DNA of 59,945 nt from JAWLBM01 sp041687675. GTDB taxonomy: Bacteria; Pseudomonadota; Alphaproteobacteria; Rhizobiales; Pleomorphomonadaceae. Position numbers and translations under genes: made by a program. Of the stretch, positions 38,767 to 46,999 are shown piece after piece (the stretch's first letter is position 1; each line of letters starts with the position of its first letter). The notes beneath the pieces were generated by a model. It saw nothing but the letters and a program-made list of their open reading frames with translations. It was not told the origin of the DNA and searched no databases. The DNA lies in NCBI GenBank assembly GCA_041687675.1, contig JAWLBM010000029.1, positions 1 through 59,945 of the forward strand, written 5' to 3'.

Positions 38767-40176
38767 TTGATCGCCGTGCTGGCCGACAGGATGAGACGCG
38801 TTCTGCCCGACGGGCAGGCGGCCAGGCTCGACGCGCTCCTCGCGCGCGCCTCCGCGGACACGCTCCTCGCCGGCCGGACCGCCCTCTCCGCCTTCTCGCT
38901 GCGCGTCGCCGGCGCGGCGATCGCCTATCTCTCGCAGATCCTGCTCGCCCGCTGGATGGGCATCTTCGAGTACGGCGTCTTCGTGGTGGTCTGGGTGTGG
39001 ATCACCATCCTCAGCCAGCTCGGCAACTTCGGCTTCTCCTCCTCGGTGATCCGCTTCATCCCGCAGTACCAGGCGACCGGCGACGCCGGCCGGCTGCACG
39101 GGGTGATCCGGGCCGGCCGCCTCGTCTCGCTCGGCTTCTCGACGCTGCTGGCGGCGGCCGGCGTCGGCATCGTGTGGGCGGTGCCCGGACTCGTCGAGGA
39201 GCACTACCTCGTCCCGATCCTGCTCGGCGCGATCTGCCTGCCGATGTTCTGCCTGACCGAGGTGCAGGACGGCATCGCCCGCTCCTTCCACTGGTCGCAG
39301 CTCGCCTTCGGGCCGAGCTACATCTGGCGGCCGCTGGCGATCCTGGCCGCCATGGCGGCCGCCCACGAGGCCGGCCTGCCGATGACCGCCGTCACCGCCT
39401 GCACGGCGGCGATCGTCGGCACCTGGCTCACCGCGGTGGTGCAGCTGGTCCTCGTCGACAGGCGCACCGCCGCCGCGGTGCCGCGGACGACGCGGCGATA
39501 CGACCTCAGGACCTGGGTGCTCGTGTCCCTGCCGATCCTGCTCTCGGAGGGCTTCTACTCCCTGCTCACCTCGGTCGACGTGCTGATGGTCTCGGCCTTC
39601 GCCGGGCCGGAGGACGTCGCGGTCTACTACGCGGCGGCCAAGACGCTGGTGCTCGTCCACTTCGTCTTCTATGCCGTGCGCGCCGCAAGCGGCCCCCGCT
39701 TCTCCTTCCACCACCACGGCGGCAACCCGGAGGCGCTCCGGGACATGATCCGCACCTCGATCCGCTGGACCTTCTGGCCCTCGGTCGCGGTCTCCGCCGT
39801 GGTGCTCGCCTTCGGCGAGGTCCTGCTGTCGCTGTTCGGCAGCGGCTTCACGGAGGGCTGGCCGCTGCTGGCGGTGCTGGTCGTCGGCATTCTCGCCCGG
39901 GCCTCGATCGGTCCGGTCGAGAGCCTGCTGACCATGGCCGGGCACCAGACGAGCTGCGCCATCGCCTTCGGCATCGCCTTCGCCGTGAACGTCGCGCTCA
40001 ACCTCGTGCTGATCCCGGCCTTCGGCCTCACCGGCGCCGCGGTTGCCACATCGACGGCCATGGTCGTCGAGGCGGTGGCCGTATCCGTCGCGGTGCGCCG
40101 CCACTTCGGCTTCGTCGCCACGGTGTTCAGCCTCGACACCGTAGGCCCGCGGGCCGCCTCGGAGACCCCGTCATGA
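38767..40176 (+). CDS. Second polysaccharide flippase-like membrane protein (MOP superfamily)
   Basis: A membrane protein of about 469 residues with 12 or more hydrophobic segments. The N-terminal part ALSAFSLRVAGAAIAYLSQI and LLARWMGIFEYGVFVVVWVW match Wzx-like polysaccharide transporters; YYAAAKTLVLVHFVFYAVRA and FGLTGAAVATSTAMVVEAVA follow later. I chose the TTG at 38767 because GGAG lies eight bases upstream; the GTG at 38758 overlaps that site, and an ATG at 38794 is also possible. The stop overlaps the next start (ATGA), so it is coupled to the GNAT gene. It is separate from the main locus by the tRNA and kinase. Confidence 0.82.
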   Translation: MIAVLADRMRRVLPDGQAARLDALLARASADTLLAGRTALSAFSLRVAGAAIAYLSQILLARWMGIFEYGVFVVVWVWITILSQLGNFGFSSSVIRFIPQYQATGDAGRLHGVIRAGRLVSLGFSTLLAAAGVGIVWAVPGLVEEHYLVPILLGAICLPMFCLTEVQDGIARSFHWSQLAFGPSYIWRPLAILAAMAAAHEAGLPMTAVTACTAAIVGTWLTAVVQLVLVDRRTAAAVPRTTRRYDLRTWVLVSLPILLSEGFYSLLTSVDVLMVSAFAGPEDVAVYYAAAKTLVLVHFVFYAVRAASGPRFSFHHHGGNPEALRDMIRTSIRWTFWPSVAVSAVVLAFGEVLLSLFGSGFTEGWPLLAVLVVGILARASIGPVESLLTMAGHQTSCAIAFGIAFAVNVALNLVLIPAFGLTGAAVATSTAMVVEAVAVSVAVRRHFGFVATVFSLDTVGPRAASETPS

Positions 40177-41330
40177 GCGCCCTGCTCTACCTCCAGGATC
40201 GCCCCGCCGCGCGCGCGGCTCCCGCCGGCAGGCGAGCCGACGCGGTGCCGCTCGGCGAGGCGCTCACCGACCTTCCGGCCTGGACGGACCTCGCCGACGC
40301 CGCGCTGGAGCCGAGCGTCTTTTCCGGGCCGGCCATGGCCGCCGCGGCGGCGGGCACCGTGGAGCAGGAGCACTGGACCGCGGTGCGGGCCTTCGACGGC
40401 GACCGGCTCGACGGGCTGCTGCTGGTCCGGCCGGCGTGGTCGATCCCCCTCGTCGGCCCGCGGCTGGTCGACGGCTTCCACAGCCACTACGGCCCGCGGA
40501 ACCCGCCGCTGCTGCGCCGCGACTGCCCGGACGCGGCCGACCGGCTGGTCGAGGCGCTGGCGGCCGAGGCGAAGGTGGTCCGGCTCGCCAACCAGGCGCT
40601 GGAGGGCCCGGCGACGGCGGCGATCACCGCGGCCGTCCTGCGCCGCGGCGGCGAGGTCGTCGTCGCCGACGCCCACCACCGCGCGCTCCTCGAGGCGGCG
40701 CGGCCCGCCGCGGAGGCGGTGGGGCCGAGCCTCGTCGGCCGGCGCCTGCGCGACCTCGACCGGCAATGGCGGCGGCTCGGCGACCCGGTGCACCGGCACG
40801 AGACCGAGCCCGGCCCGATCGACGCCGCGCTCGAGGCCTTCATCGACCTCGAGCAGCTCGGCTGGAAGGGCGCTCGCCGCAGCGCCCTCGCCGACGACGG
40901 CCGCCGTCTCGCCTTCGCCCGCCGCCTCGTCCATGCGCTGGCCGCGGACGAGCGCGTGCGCGCCGACACGCTGGCCGTGGACGGGCGGATCGTCGCCGTG
41001 GTGCTGACGCTGGTCTCCGGCGACACCGGCTTCTTCTGGAAGATCGCCCACGACCCGGCGCTCGCCGCCTTCTCCCCCGGCGTGCAGGTTGCCCGGCGGG
41101 CGACCTTGCGGCTTCTCGCCGACCCCGCGATCCGGGTCGTCGACAGCCTCGCCACCGCCGACCACCCGCTGATGGACCGGCTGTGGAACGGCCGGATCGC
41201 GATCGGCACCCTGTTCCTCGCGCTCGACGCCGGCGCCGTGCCGCTCGCCCGGCGCCTCGCCGCCGCGCACGAGACGCACATGCGCCTTCGCGGCGAGGTG
41301 CGCCGCCTCGCCGCCCGGCTCAGGCTCTGA
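40173..41330 (+). CDS. GNAT acyltransferase, CelD/BcsL (BioF2-like) family
   Basis: A 385-residue cytosolic protein of the CelD/BioF2-like GNAT group. The family signature is FIDLEQLGWKGARRSALADD (about residues 225-244), and a FFWKIAHDPALAAFSPGVQV stretch follows. These proteins have been linked to cellulose or polysaccharide synthesis but rarely have a known substrate; they may acylate a sugar or amino-sugar precursor. It is translationally coupled to the flippase-like gene (ATGA), suggesting a joint role. The stop overlaps the convergent acyl-CoA synthetase gene by 11 bases. Confidence 0.82.
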   Translation: MSALLYLQDRPAARAAPAGRRADAVPLGEALTDLPAWTDLADAALEPSVFSGPAMAAAAAGTVEQEHWTAVRAFDGDRLDGLLLVRPAWSIPLVGPRLVDGFHSHYGPRNPPLLRRDCPDAADRLVEALAAEAKVVRLANQALEGPATAAITAAVLRRGGEVVVADAHHRALLEAARPAAEAVGPSLVGRRLRDLDRQWRRLGDPVHRHETEPGPIDAALEAFIDLEQLGWKGARRSALADDGRRLAFARRLVHALAADERVRADTLAVDGRIVAVVLTLVSGDTGFFWKIAHDPALAAFSPGVQVARRATLRLLADPAIRVVDSLATADHPLMDRLWNGRIAIGTLFLALDAGAVPLARRLAAAHETHMRLRGEVRRLAARLRL

Positions 41331-42963
41331 CCGCGCCCTCCGCCTCGCGCCGGGCGAGGTCGCGGAAGCCGCGGCGGATCAGCTTGCCGCTGGTGGTCAT
41401 CGGGATCTCGTCGACGAAGCCGATCTCGCGCGGATACTCGTGCGCGGAGAGGCGACGGCGCACGTGGTCGCGAATCTCCCGTTCCAGCTCCGGTCCCGGC
41501 CGCACGCCGGGCTTCAGCACGAGATAGGCCTTGACGATCTCGGTGCGCACCGGGTCCGGCTTGCCGACGGCGACGGCGAGCTTGACCGCCGGATGCGAGA
41601 TCAGGCAGTCCTCGATCTCGCCCGGGCCGATGCGGTAGCCGGCGGATGTGATGACGTCGTCGTCGCGGCCGACGAAGGAGATGTAGCCGTCGCCGTCGGC
41701 GACGCCGCTGTCGCCGGTGGTCATCCAGTCGCCGACGAACTTCGCCGCCGTCGCCGCCTCGTCGCCGGCATAGCCGAGGAACATCACCGGGTCCGGGCGG
41801 CGGATCGCGATCTGCCCCGCCTCGCCCGGCGGCAGCGGGCGGCCCGCCCCGTCGATCACCGCCACCACATGGCCGGGGATCGGCTTGCCGATGGCGCCCG
41901 GGCGGCCGACGCCGAGGGCGTGGGCGGAGCCGATCACCGCGTTGCACTCGGTCTGGCCGTAGAACTCGTTCACCGGCACCCCGAGCGCCTCCATCCCCCA
42001 GTCGTAGGCCTCGCGGCCGAGCGCCTCGCCGGCCGAGCCGACGGCGCGAAGGCAAAGGCCGTAGCGCTCGCGCACCCGCCCGAGCGGGCGCATCAGCTTC
42101 AGCGCCGTCGGCGGCAGGAAGGCGTTGGTGACCCGGTGGTCGGCCATCAGGCGGCAGGCGAGGTCCGGGTCGAACTTCTCGAAGCGGTGGGCGAGCACCG
42201 GCACCCCGGCGGCCAGCGCCGGCAGGAGGGCATTGAGCAGGCCGCCCGCCCAGGCCCAGTCGGCCGGCGTCCACATCAGGTCGCCGGGCCGGCCGAGGCC
42301 GTCCTGGGCGAGGTCGATGCCCGGGCGGTGGCCCTCGAGCACCGAGTGACCGTGCAGCGCCGGCTTCGGCATGCCGGTCGTGCCGGAGGTGAAGATCATC
42401 AGCGCCGGGTCGCGCGGGCCGGTGGCCGCGGGCTGGTGGCGATCGGAGGCGGCGGCGAGGAGATCCGCCCAGGCCCGCGCGGCGGGGGCCGGCCCGTCCA
42501 CCGAGATCACCGTCGACAGATCCGGCAGGCGATCGCGGAGCGCCTCCAGCCGCTCGGCGCCGGCAGCCGTGGTGACCACCGCGCGGGCGCCCGCCCGGTC
42601 GAGGCGGTAGGCGAGCGCGTCGGAGCCGAACAGCGTCGACAGGGGCAGCGCAACCGCGCCCATGCGGTAGGCGGCAAGGTGGGCGACCGCCGCCTCGAGC
42701 CCCTGCGGCAGCAGGATCGCCAGCCGGTCGCCGGGCGCGAGCCCGAGCGCCACGAGCGCATTCGCCGCCCGGGCCGTCAACGCCGACAGCCGCCCGTAGT
42801 CGACCACCTCCGGCCCGCCAACGGGCCGGTGCAGCACCAGCGCCGGCCGCCGCGGGTCGGCCGCCGCCCAGCGCTCGCAGGCGTCCACCGCCATGTTGAG
42901 ACGCGCCGGCAGGGCCCAGCGGAAGGAGGCGGCGAGGTCGTCGAAGGCGGTTCTGGCGGACAT
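41320..42963 (-). CDS. Acyl-CoA synthetase (AMP-forming, AMP-binding family)
   Basis: A 547-residue ligase that joins a carboxylic acid to CoA via an acyl-adenylate. The P-loop-like MIFTSGTTGMPKPALHG, the A5 region NEFYGQTECN, the hinge region GYISFVGRDDDVITSAGYRI and the C-terminal MTTSGKLIRR (catalytic Lys) are all present. The ALMIFTSGTTG and WMTTGD context resembles medium-chain (AcsM-like) acyl-CoA synthetases. The ATG at 42961-42963 gives MSARTAFDDLA; a longer upstream frame has no family character. It might supply acyl groups to the nearby acyltransferases, but ordinary fatty- or aromatic-acid use is equally likely. Confidence 0.9.
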   Translation of the reverse strand: MSARTAFDDLAASFRWALPARLNMAVDACERWAAADPRRPALVLHRPVGGPEVVDYGRLSALTARAANALVALGLAPGDRLAILLPQGLEAAVAHLAAYRMGAVALPLSTLFGSDALAYRLDRAGARAVVTTAAGAERLEALRDRLPDLSTVISVDGPAPAARAWADLLAAASDRHQPAATGPRDPALMIFTSGTTGMPKPALHGHSVLEGHRPGIDLAQDGLGRPGDLMWTPADWAWAGGLLNALLPALAAGVPVLAHRFEKFDPDLACRLMADHRVTNAFLPPTALKLMRPLGRVRERYGLCLRAVGSAGEALGREAYDWGMEALGVPVNEFYGQTECNAVIGSAHALGVGRPGAIGKPIPGHVVAVIDGAGRPLPPGEAGQIAIRRPDPVMFLGYAGDEAATAAKFVGDWMTTGDSGVADGDGYISFVGRDDDVITSAGYRIGPGEIEDCLISHPAVKLAVAVGKPDPVRTEIVKAYLVLKPGVRPGPELEREIRDHVRRRLSAHEYPREIGFVDEIPMTTSGKLIRRGFRDLARREAEGAVRA

Positions 42964-43085
42964 GGCGTGGACCGGGCGCGCAATGCAGGGCCGCGGGTGC
43001 GGCCCTTTCGCGGCGCACAATCTAGCGCCGCATCGCAGCAAGGAAAACCCCGGCGCGGCTGCCGGTTCCCGTCCGCGCCGGCGGA

Positions 43086-43664
43086 TCAGTCCGGCCGGGC
43101 GACCGGGACGGGCGACGGGCCGACGCCCGGCACCACAACCGCCTCCCCCTTCGGCCGGGCGAGGATCAGGCACCAGAACACCTTGTACTTGGAGTCCGGG
43201 TTGTAGGCGGTGCCGATGCCCATGACCGTCATCTCCGCGTCCTTCATGCCCGCGTCGTGGCGCGGCGAGTCGCGCCAGCCGGAGAAGGCCTCGGCGAGGG
43301 TGCGGTAGCCGGCGGCGATGTTCTCGCCGGCGGCGTCGAAGGCGTAGCCGGCGGCCTTGAGCCGGGACCCGATCTTCTGGTCGGGGGAGAGCGAATGGGT
43401 CATCCGGTCCGCCTCTGCCATCTGCCGGGCGTAGTCGGCCGCGATCCGCGACAGTTCGGGATCAAGGCGCAGCGGCGGAACGTCGAAGCGGGCGCGGTAG
43501 CCGCTGATCATCTCCACCGCCTTGGCCGCGTCGACCGCGGCGCCCGGCCGGGCGAGATCGTCGTAGAAGGTCGGCTTGACCGAGGGCGGCGGCGGCGGGT
43601 CGCTCTGGCAGGCGGCGAGCCCCAGGGCGACGGCGGCGAGGACGGCGATGCGGACAGCGGGCAT
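43086..43664 (-). CDS. CAP-domain (SCP/YkwD-like) lipoprotein
   Basis: A 192-residue exported protein. The signal ends in the lipobox LGLAAC (C19), followed by a proline-rich stretch. A CAP domain covers about residues 50-170: DRMTHSLSPDQKIGSRL (first His), AAGENIAAGYRTLAEAFSGW, SPRHDAGMKDAEMTVMGIG (second His) and KVFWCLILARP. Function of bacterial CAP lipoproteins is mostly unknown; cell-envelope interactions are suspected. The ATG at 43664 fits the signal. It is divergent from the M20 gene at 43806, with about 140 bases between. Confidence 0.88.
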   Translation of the reverse strand: MPAVRIAVLAAVALGLAACQSDPPPPPSVKPTFYDDLARPGAAVDAAKAVEMISGYRARFDVPPLRLDPELSRIAADYARQMAEADRMTHSLSPDQKIGSRLKAAGYAFDAAGENIAAGYRTLAEAFSGWRDSPRHDAGMKDAEMTVMGIGTAYNPDSKYKVFWCLILARPKGEAVVVPGVGPSPVPVARPD

Positions 43665-43805
43665 GGCGCGAATCGGCTCCGGAACCAGACTGACGCCCGC
43701 AATACCATGGCCGGCGCGGCATTTCTGCGGCGCCGCCGCCGTGGCCAACCCATTCGAATGCGGATAGTCTCCCCCGACCCGTTTTTCCTCAGCGAGACAA
43801 GAGCC

Positions 43806-44972
43806 TTGCCCGTAAAGAACCGCATCGCCGACCTCGTGCCCGAGATCACCGACTGGCGCCGCGACCTCCACCGCCACCCGGAACTCCTCTACGACCTGCC
43901 CCGCACCTCGGCGCTGGTGGCGGAGAAGCTGCGGGCCTTCGGGATCGACGAGGTGATCACCGGACTGGCCGGCACCGGGGTGGTCGGGGTGCTGCACGGG
44001 CGCTCCGGCCCCGGCGGGCCGACGGTGGCGCTGCGCGCCGACATGGACGCGCTGCCGATCACCGAGGCGAGCGGCAAGCCCTGGGCCTCCACTCGCGCCG
44101 GCCGCATGCACGCCTGCGGCCACGACGGCCACACCGCCATGCTGCTCGGCGCGGCCCGCTACCTCGCCGAGACCCGCGCCTTCGAGGGCAGCGTCGTCTT
44201 CGTGTTCCAGCCCGCCGAGGAGGGCGGCGGCGGGGCGCTCAGGATGATCGAGGACGGCCTGTTCGAGCGGGTCCGGATCGACCGCATCTTCGGCATCCAC
44301 AACCTGCCCGGCCTTGAGGTCGGCCGCATCGCCGTGAAGCCCGGCCCCACCATGGCCGCCGCCGACCGGTTCCGCATCGAGATCCGCGGGCGCGGCGGCC
44401 ACGCGGCGATGCCGCACCAGGCGGTCGATCCCCTCCTCGTCGGATCGCAGATCGTCGTCGCCCTGCAGTCGATCGTCGCCCGCGTCGTGGACCCGCTGGA
44501 GCCGGCGGTGGTGACCGTCACCCGCTTCCGCGCCGGCGAGACCGACAACGTGATCGCCGCCACCGCCTTCCTCGCCGGCACCGTCCGCACGCTGGACGAG
44601 GCCCTGCGGGAGGATGTCGCCGCGCGGCTGGCCCGGATCGCCCGGCTGACGGCCGAGGCCCATGGCGCGGTCGCCGAGGTCGAGATGATCCGGGGCTACC
44701 CGGTCACCGTCAACGATCCCGGCGCCGCCGCCTTCGTCGGCGAGGTGGCCCGGCGGGTGGTCGGCGAGGCCGCCGTGGAGGCGGCCACCGCGATGATGGG
44801 GGCGGAGGACTTCGCCTACTACCTCGAGCACCGGCCGGGCGCGTACCTCTTCCTCGGCAACGGCCCCTCTGCCGGGCTGCACCACCCCGCCTACGACTTC
44901 GACGACGGGGCGATCGCCACCGGGGTCTCCTTCTGGGCCACGCTCGCCGAAGCGGCGCTGCCCCGGGGCTAG
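43806..44972 (+). CDS. M20 family amidohydrolase (hippurate hydrolase-like)
   Basis: A 388-residue metallopeptidase-fold enzyme that hydrolyses N-acyl amino acids. Metal-ligand motifs are ALRADMDALPITE, MHACGHDGHTAMLLGAARYL, FQPAEEGGGGA, FGIHNLPG and the C-terminal HHPAYDFDD. The family commonly begins MPVKNRIAD, and here the TTG at 43806 gives exactly that (LPVKNRIADLVPEITDWRRD). An upstream ATG at 43758 would add 16 residues. The stop overlaps the convergent tadC end by four bases. The precise substrate (hippurate, acetyl-amino acid or other) is not determined. Confidence 0.92.
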   Translation: MPVKNRIADLVPEITDWRRDLHRHPELLYDLPRTSALVAEKLRAFGIDEVITGLAGTGVVGVLHGRSGPGGPTVALRADMDALPITEASGKPWASTRAGRMHACGHDGHTAMLLGAARYLAETRAFEGSVVFVFQPAEEGGGGALRMIEDGLFERVRIDRIFGIHNLPGLEVGRIAVKPGPTMAAADRFRIEIRGRGGHAAMPHQAVDPLLVGSQIVVALQSIVARVVDPLEPAVVTVTRFRAGETDNVIAATAFLAGTVRTLDEALREDVAARLARIARLTAEAHGAVAEVEMIRGYPVTVNDPGAAAFVGEVARRVVGEAAVEAATAMMGAEDFAYYLEHRPGAYLFLGNGPSAGLHHPAYDFDDGAIATGVSFWATLAEAALPRG

Positions 44973-45940
44973 ATGTCCATGACGCGGATGATCGCCGGCG
45001 ACATGATGATGGCGAACAGCACCGGCAGGAAGAAGATGATCATCGGCACGGTGAGCTTCGGCGGCAGCGAGGCTGCCTTCTTCTCGGCCTCGGACATCCG
45101 CATGTCGCGGTTTTCCTGCGCCATGACGCGCAGCGAGGTGGCGAGCGGGGTGCCGTAGCGTTCCGACTGGATCAGCGCCAGCGCCACCGACTTGACGCCG
45201 TCGAGGCCGGTCCGCGAGGCGAGGTTCTCGTAGGCGGACCTGCGGTCGGGCAGGAACGAGAGCTCGGCCATGGTGAGGCTCAGTTCCTCGGCGAGCGGCA
45301 CCGACTGGATGCCGATCTCCTCGGCCACCTTCCTGAACGCCGCCTCGATCGACATGCCCGATTCCACGCAGATCAGCAGCAGGTCTAGGCTGTCCGGAAA
45401 GGCGCGCCGGATCGACAGCTGCCGCTTGGAGTGCACGTTCTTGACGTAGAGGATCGGCAGGTAGAACCCGGCATAGCCGCTGCCGATCACGATCAGCAGC
45501 TTCAACGCCGGCGGCCGGTCGAACTCGATCACCACGAAGATGTAGAAGGCGGTCAGCGCCATGAACAGGAAGGGCAGCACGAAGCGGGCGAACAGGAACA
45601 CGGTCAGCGGCGCCTCGCCGCGGAACCCGGCCTGGGTCAGGAGTTCGGAGGTCTTGTCGTCGACGAGGGCCCTGCGCAGGCTCAGCCTCTCGACGAGGTC
45701 CTTCATGTAGCGCTTGCTCTCCTTGGCGCGGAGCGAGCCGCGCTGGCTCTCGGCCTGCAGGCGCGCGCGCTCGCGGGCCCTGAGGCGGTCCCGCTCCAGC
45801 GCCACGGCCTTCATGCGGGTCTGCAGCTTGTTGCCGGCGAACAGCGGTATGGAGATGGACAGCACGGTCGCGAAGATCGCGATGGCCGTCGCCACCGACA
45901 TCAGCAGGACCGGATCGCGGATGGTGTCGATGATCTGCAC
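44969..45940 (-). CDS. tadC: Tad pilus inner-membrane platform protein TadC
   Basis: A 323-residue T2SSF-domain protein, second platform subunit of the Flp pilus machine. Membrane segments are near residues 10-35, 115-160 and 295-320. The core region RAFPDSLDLLLICVESGMSI and SVPLAEELSLTMAELSFL matches TadC, as does PPKLTVPMIIFFLPVLFAII. The start is a GTG at 45940 giving VQIIDTIRDPVLLM; it lies 11 bases after the tadB stop. The usual tadD (TPR lipoprotein) is not next to it: the next gene is the convergent M20 enzyme. Confidence 0.92.
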   Translation of the reverse strand: MQIIDTIRDPVLLMSVATAIAIFATVLSISIPLFAGNKLQTRMKAVALERDRLRARERARLQAESQRGSLRAKESKRYMKDLVERLSLRRALVDDKTSELLTQAGFRGEAPLTVFLFARFVLPFLFMALTAFYIFVVIEFDRPPALKLLIVIGSGYAGFYLPILYVKNVHSKRQLSIRRAFPDSLDLLLICVESGMSIEAAFRKVAEEIGIQSVPLAEELSLTMAELSFLPDRRSAYENLASRTGLDGVKSVALALIQSERYGTPLATSLRVMAQENRDMRMSEAEKKAASLPPKLTVPMIIFFLPVLFAIIMSPAIIRVMDI

Positions 45941-45951
45941 GGGGCCCGTCC

Positions 45952-46953
45952 TCAGAAGTCGAAATTGATCATCTTGCGCATGACGAGGACGCCCATCGCC
46001 ATCACCAGCACCGAGCACCCGAGCACGACCTGTCCGCGAGGATCGGTCCACAGCAGGCTGATGTAGTCGGGGCTGGTGAGGTAGACGAGCACGCCGACGA
46101 TGATCGGCATCGAGCCGATGATCCCCGCGCCGGCCTTGGCTTCGGCGCTCATCGCCCTGATCTTGGCGCGCATCTTCTTGCGCTCGCGGAGCACCTTGGC
46201 GAGGTTGCCCAGCGCCTCGGAGAGATTGCCGCCGGCCTTGGACTGGATGGCGATCACGATGGCGAAGAAGTTCGCCTCGGCGAGCGGCATGCGCTCGTAG
46301 AGCCGGCCGACCGCCTCGTCGATCGGGATGCCGAGCTGCAGCGCCTCGACGATGGCGCGGAACTCCGTGCGCACCGGCTCCTTGGCCTCGGCGGCGATCA
46401 TCCGAAGGCAGTCGTTCAGCGGCAGGCCCGCCTTGACGCCGCGGACGATCACCTCGACCGCGTTGGGCAGTTCCTCGATGAAGGCCTTCTGGCGCGTCTT
46501 GCGGCGCCGATCGACGACGAAGCGCGGCAGCCCGAGCATCGAGACGAAGCCGATGCCGGCGGCGAGCAGCAACGGCGCCTGCAGCGACAGCGCCAGCACG
46601 AACCCGACCACCCCGGACACGGCGCTGACCACCACGAACTTCGGCACCGACATCTTCAGCCCGGCCTGCTGCAGCCTCAGCCGCAGGCCCGGGTTGGTGG
46701 AGCGCGCCGCCTTGTTCTTCTGCTTCTGCTCCATCTCCCGCAACGTGTCCTGCACGTTGCGGCGGCGAACGGCGGCGTCGACCTTCTTGCCGCCCGTCAC
46801 ACGGACGGCCACCGGCGCGGTGAACTCGGCCATCCGCCTTCCGCGGCGCGTCTCCGTGTCGATCCGGTTGTAGAACAGGGCGTAGAGCACGCCGGCCATG
46901 GCGAAGCCGACCAGCGCGATCATCGCGATCATCATCGTCTGCGGATCGAACAT
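45952..46953 (-). CDS. tadB: Tad pilus inner-membrane platform protein TadB
   Basis: A 333-residue T2SSF-domain protein. An N-terminal membrane segment (MMIAMIALVGFAMAGVLYAL) is followed by a basic cytoplasmic stretch, paired helices near 125-165, and the platform core ELPNAVEVIVRGVKAGLPLN, FFAIVIAIQSKAGGNLSEAL and LGNLAKVLRERKKMRAKIRA. I chose the ATG at 46951-46953 (MFDPQTMM) because GGAG lies eight bases upstream; an ATG two codons earlier is too close to it. It follows cpaF by 46 bases and works with the CpaF ATPase to assemble the pilus. Confidence 0.93.
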   Translation of the reverse strand: MFDPQTMMIAMIALVGFAMAGVLYALFYNRIDTETRRGRRMAEFTAPVAVRVTGGKKVDAAVRRRNVQDTLREMEQKQKNKAARSTNPGLRLRLQQAGLKMSVPKFVVVSAVSGVVGFVLALSLQAPLLLAAGIGFVSMLGLPRFVVDRRRKTRQKAFIEELPNAVEVIVRGVKAGLPLNDCLRMIAAEAKEPVRTEFRAIVEALQLGIPIDEAVGRLYERMPLAEANFFAIVIAIQSKAGGNLSEALGNLAKVLRERKKMRAKIRAMSAEAKAGAGIIGSMPIIVGVLVYLTSPDYISLLWTDPRGQVVLGCSVLVMAMGVLVMRKMINFDF

Positions 46954-46999
46954 CGACATGCTCCATTGGAGCGGGGCGCGGCGGGGCGCCCCCGCTCGG

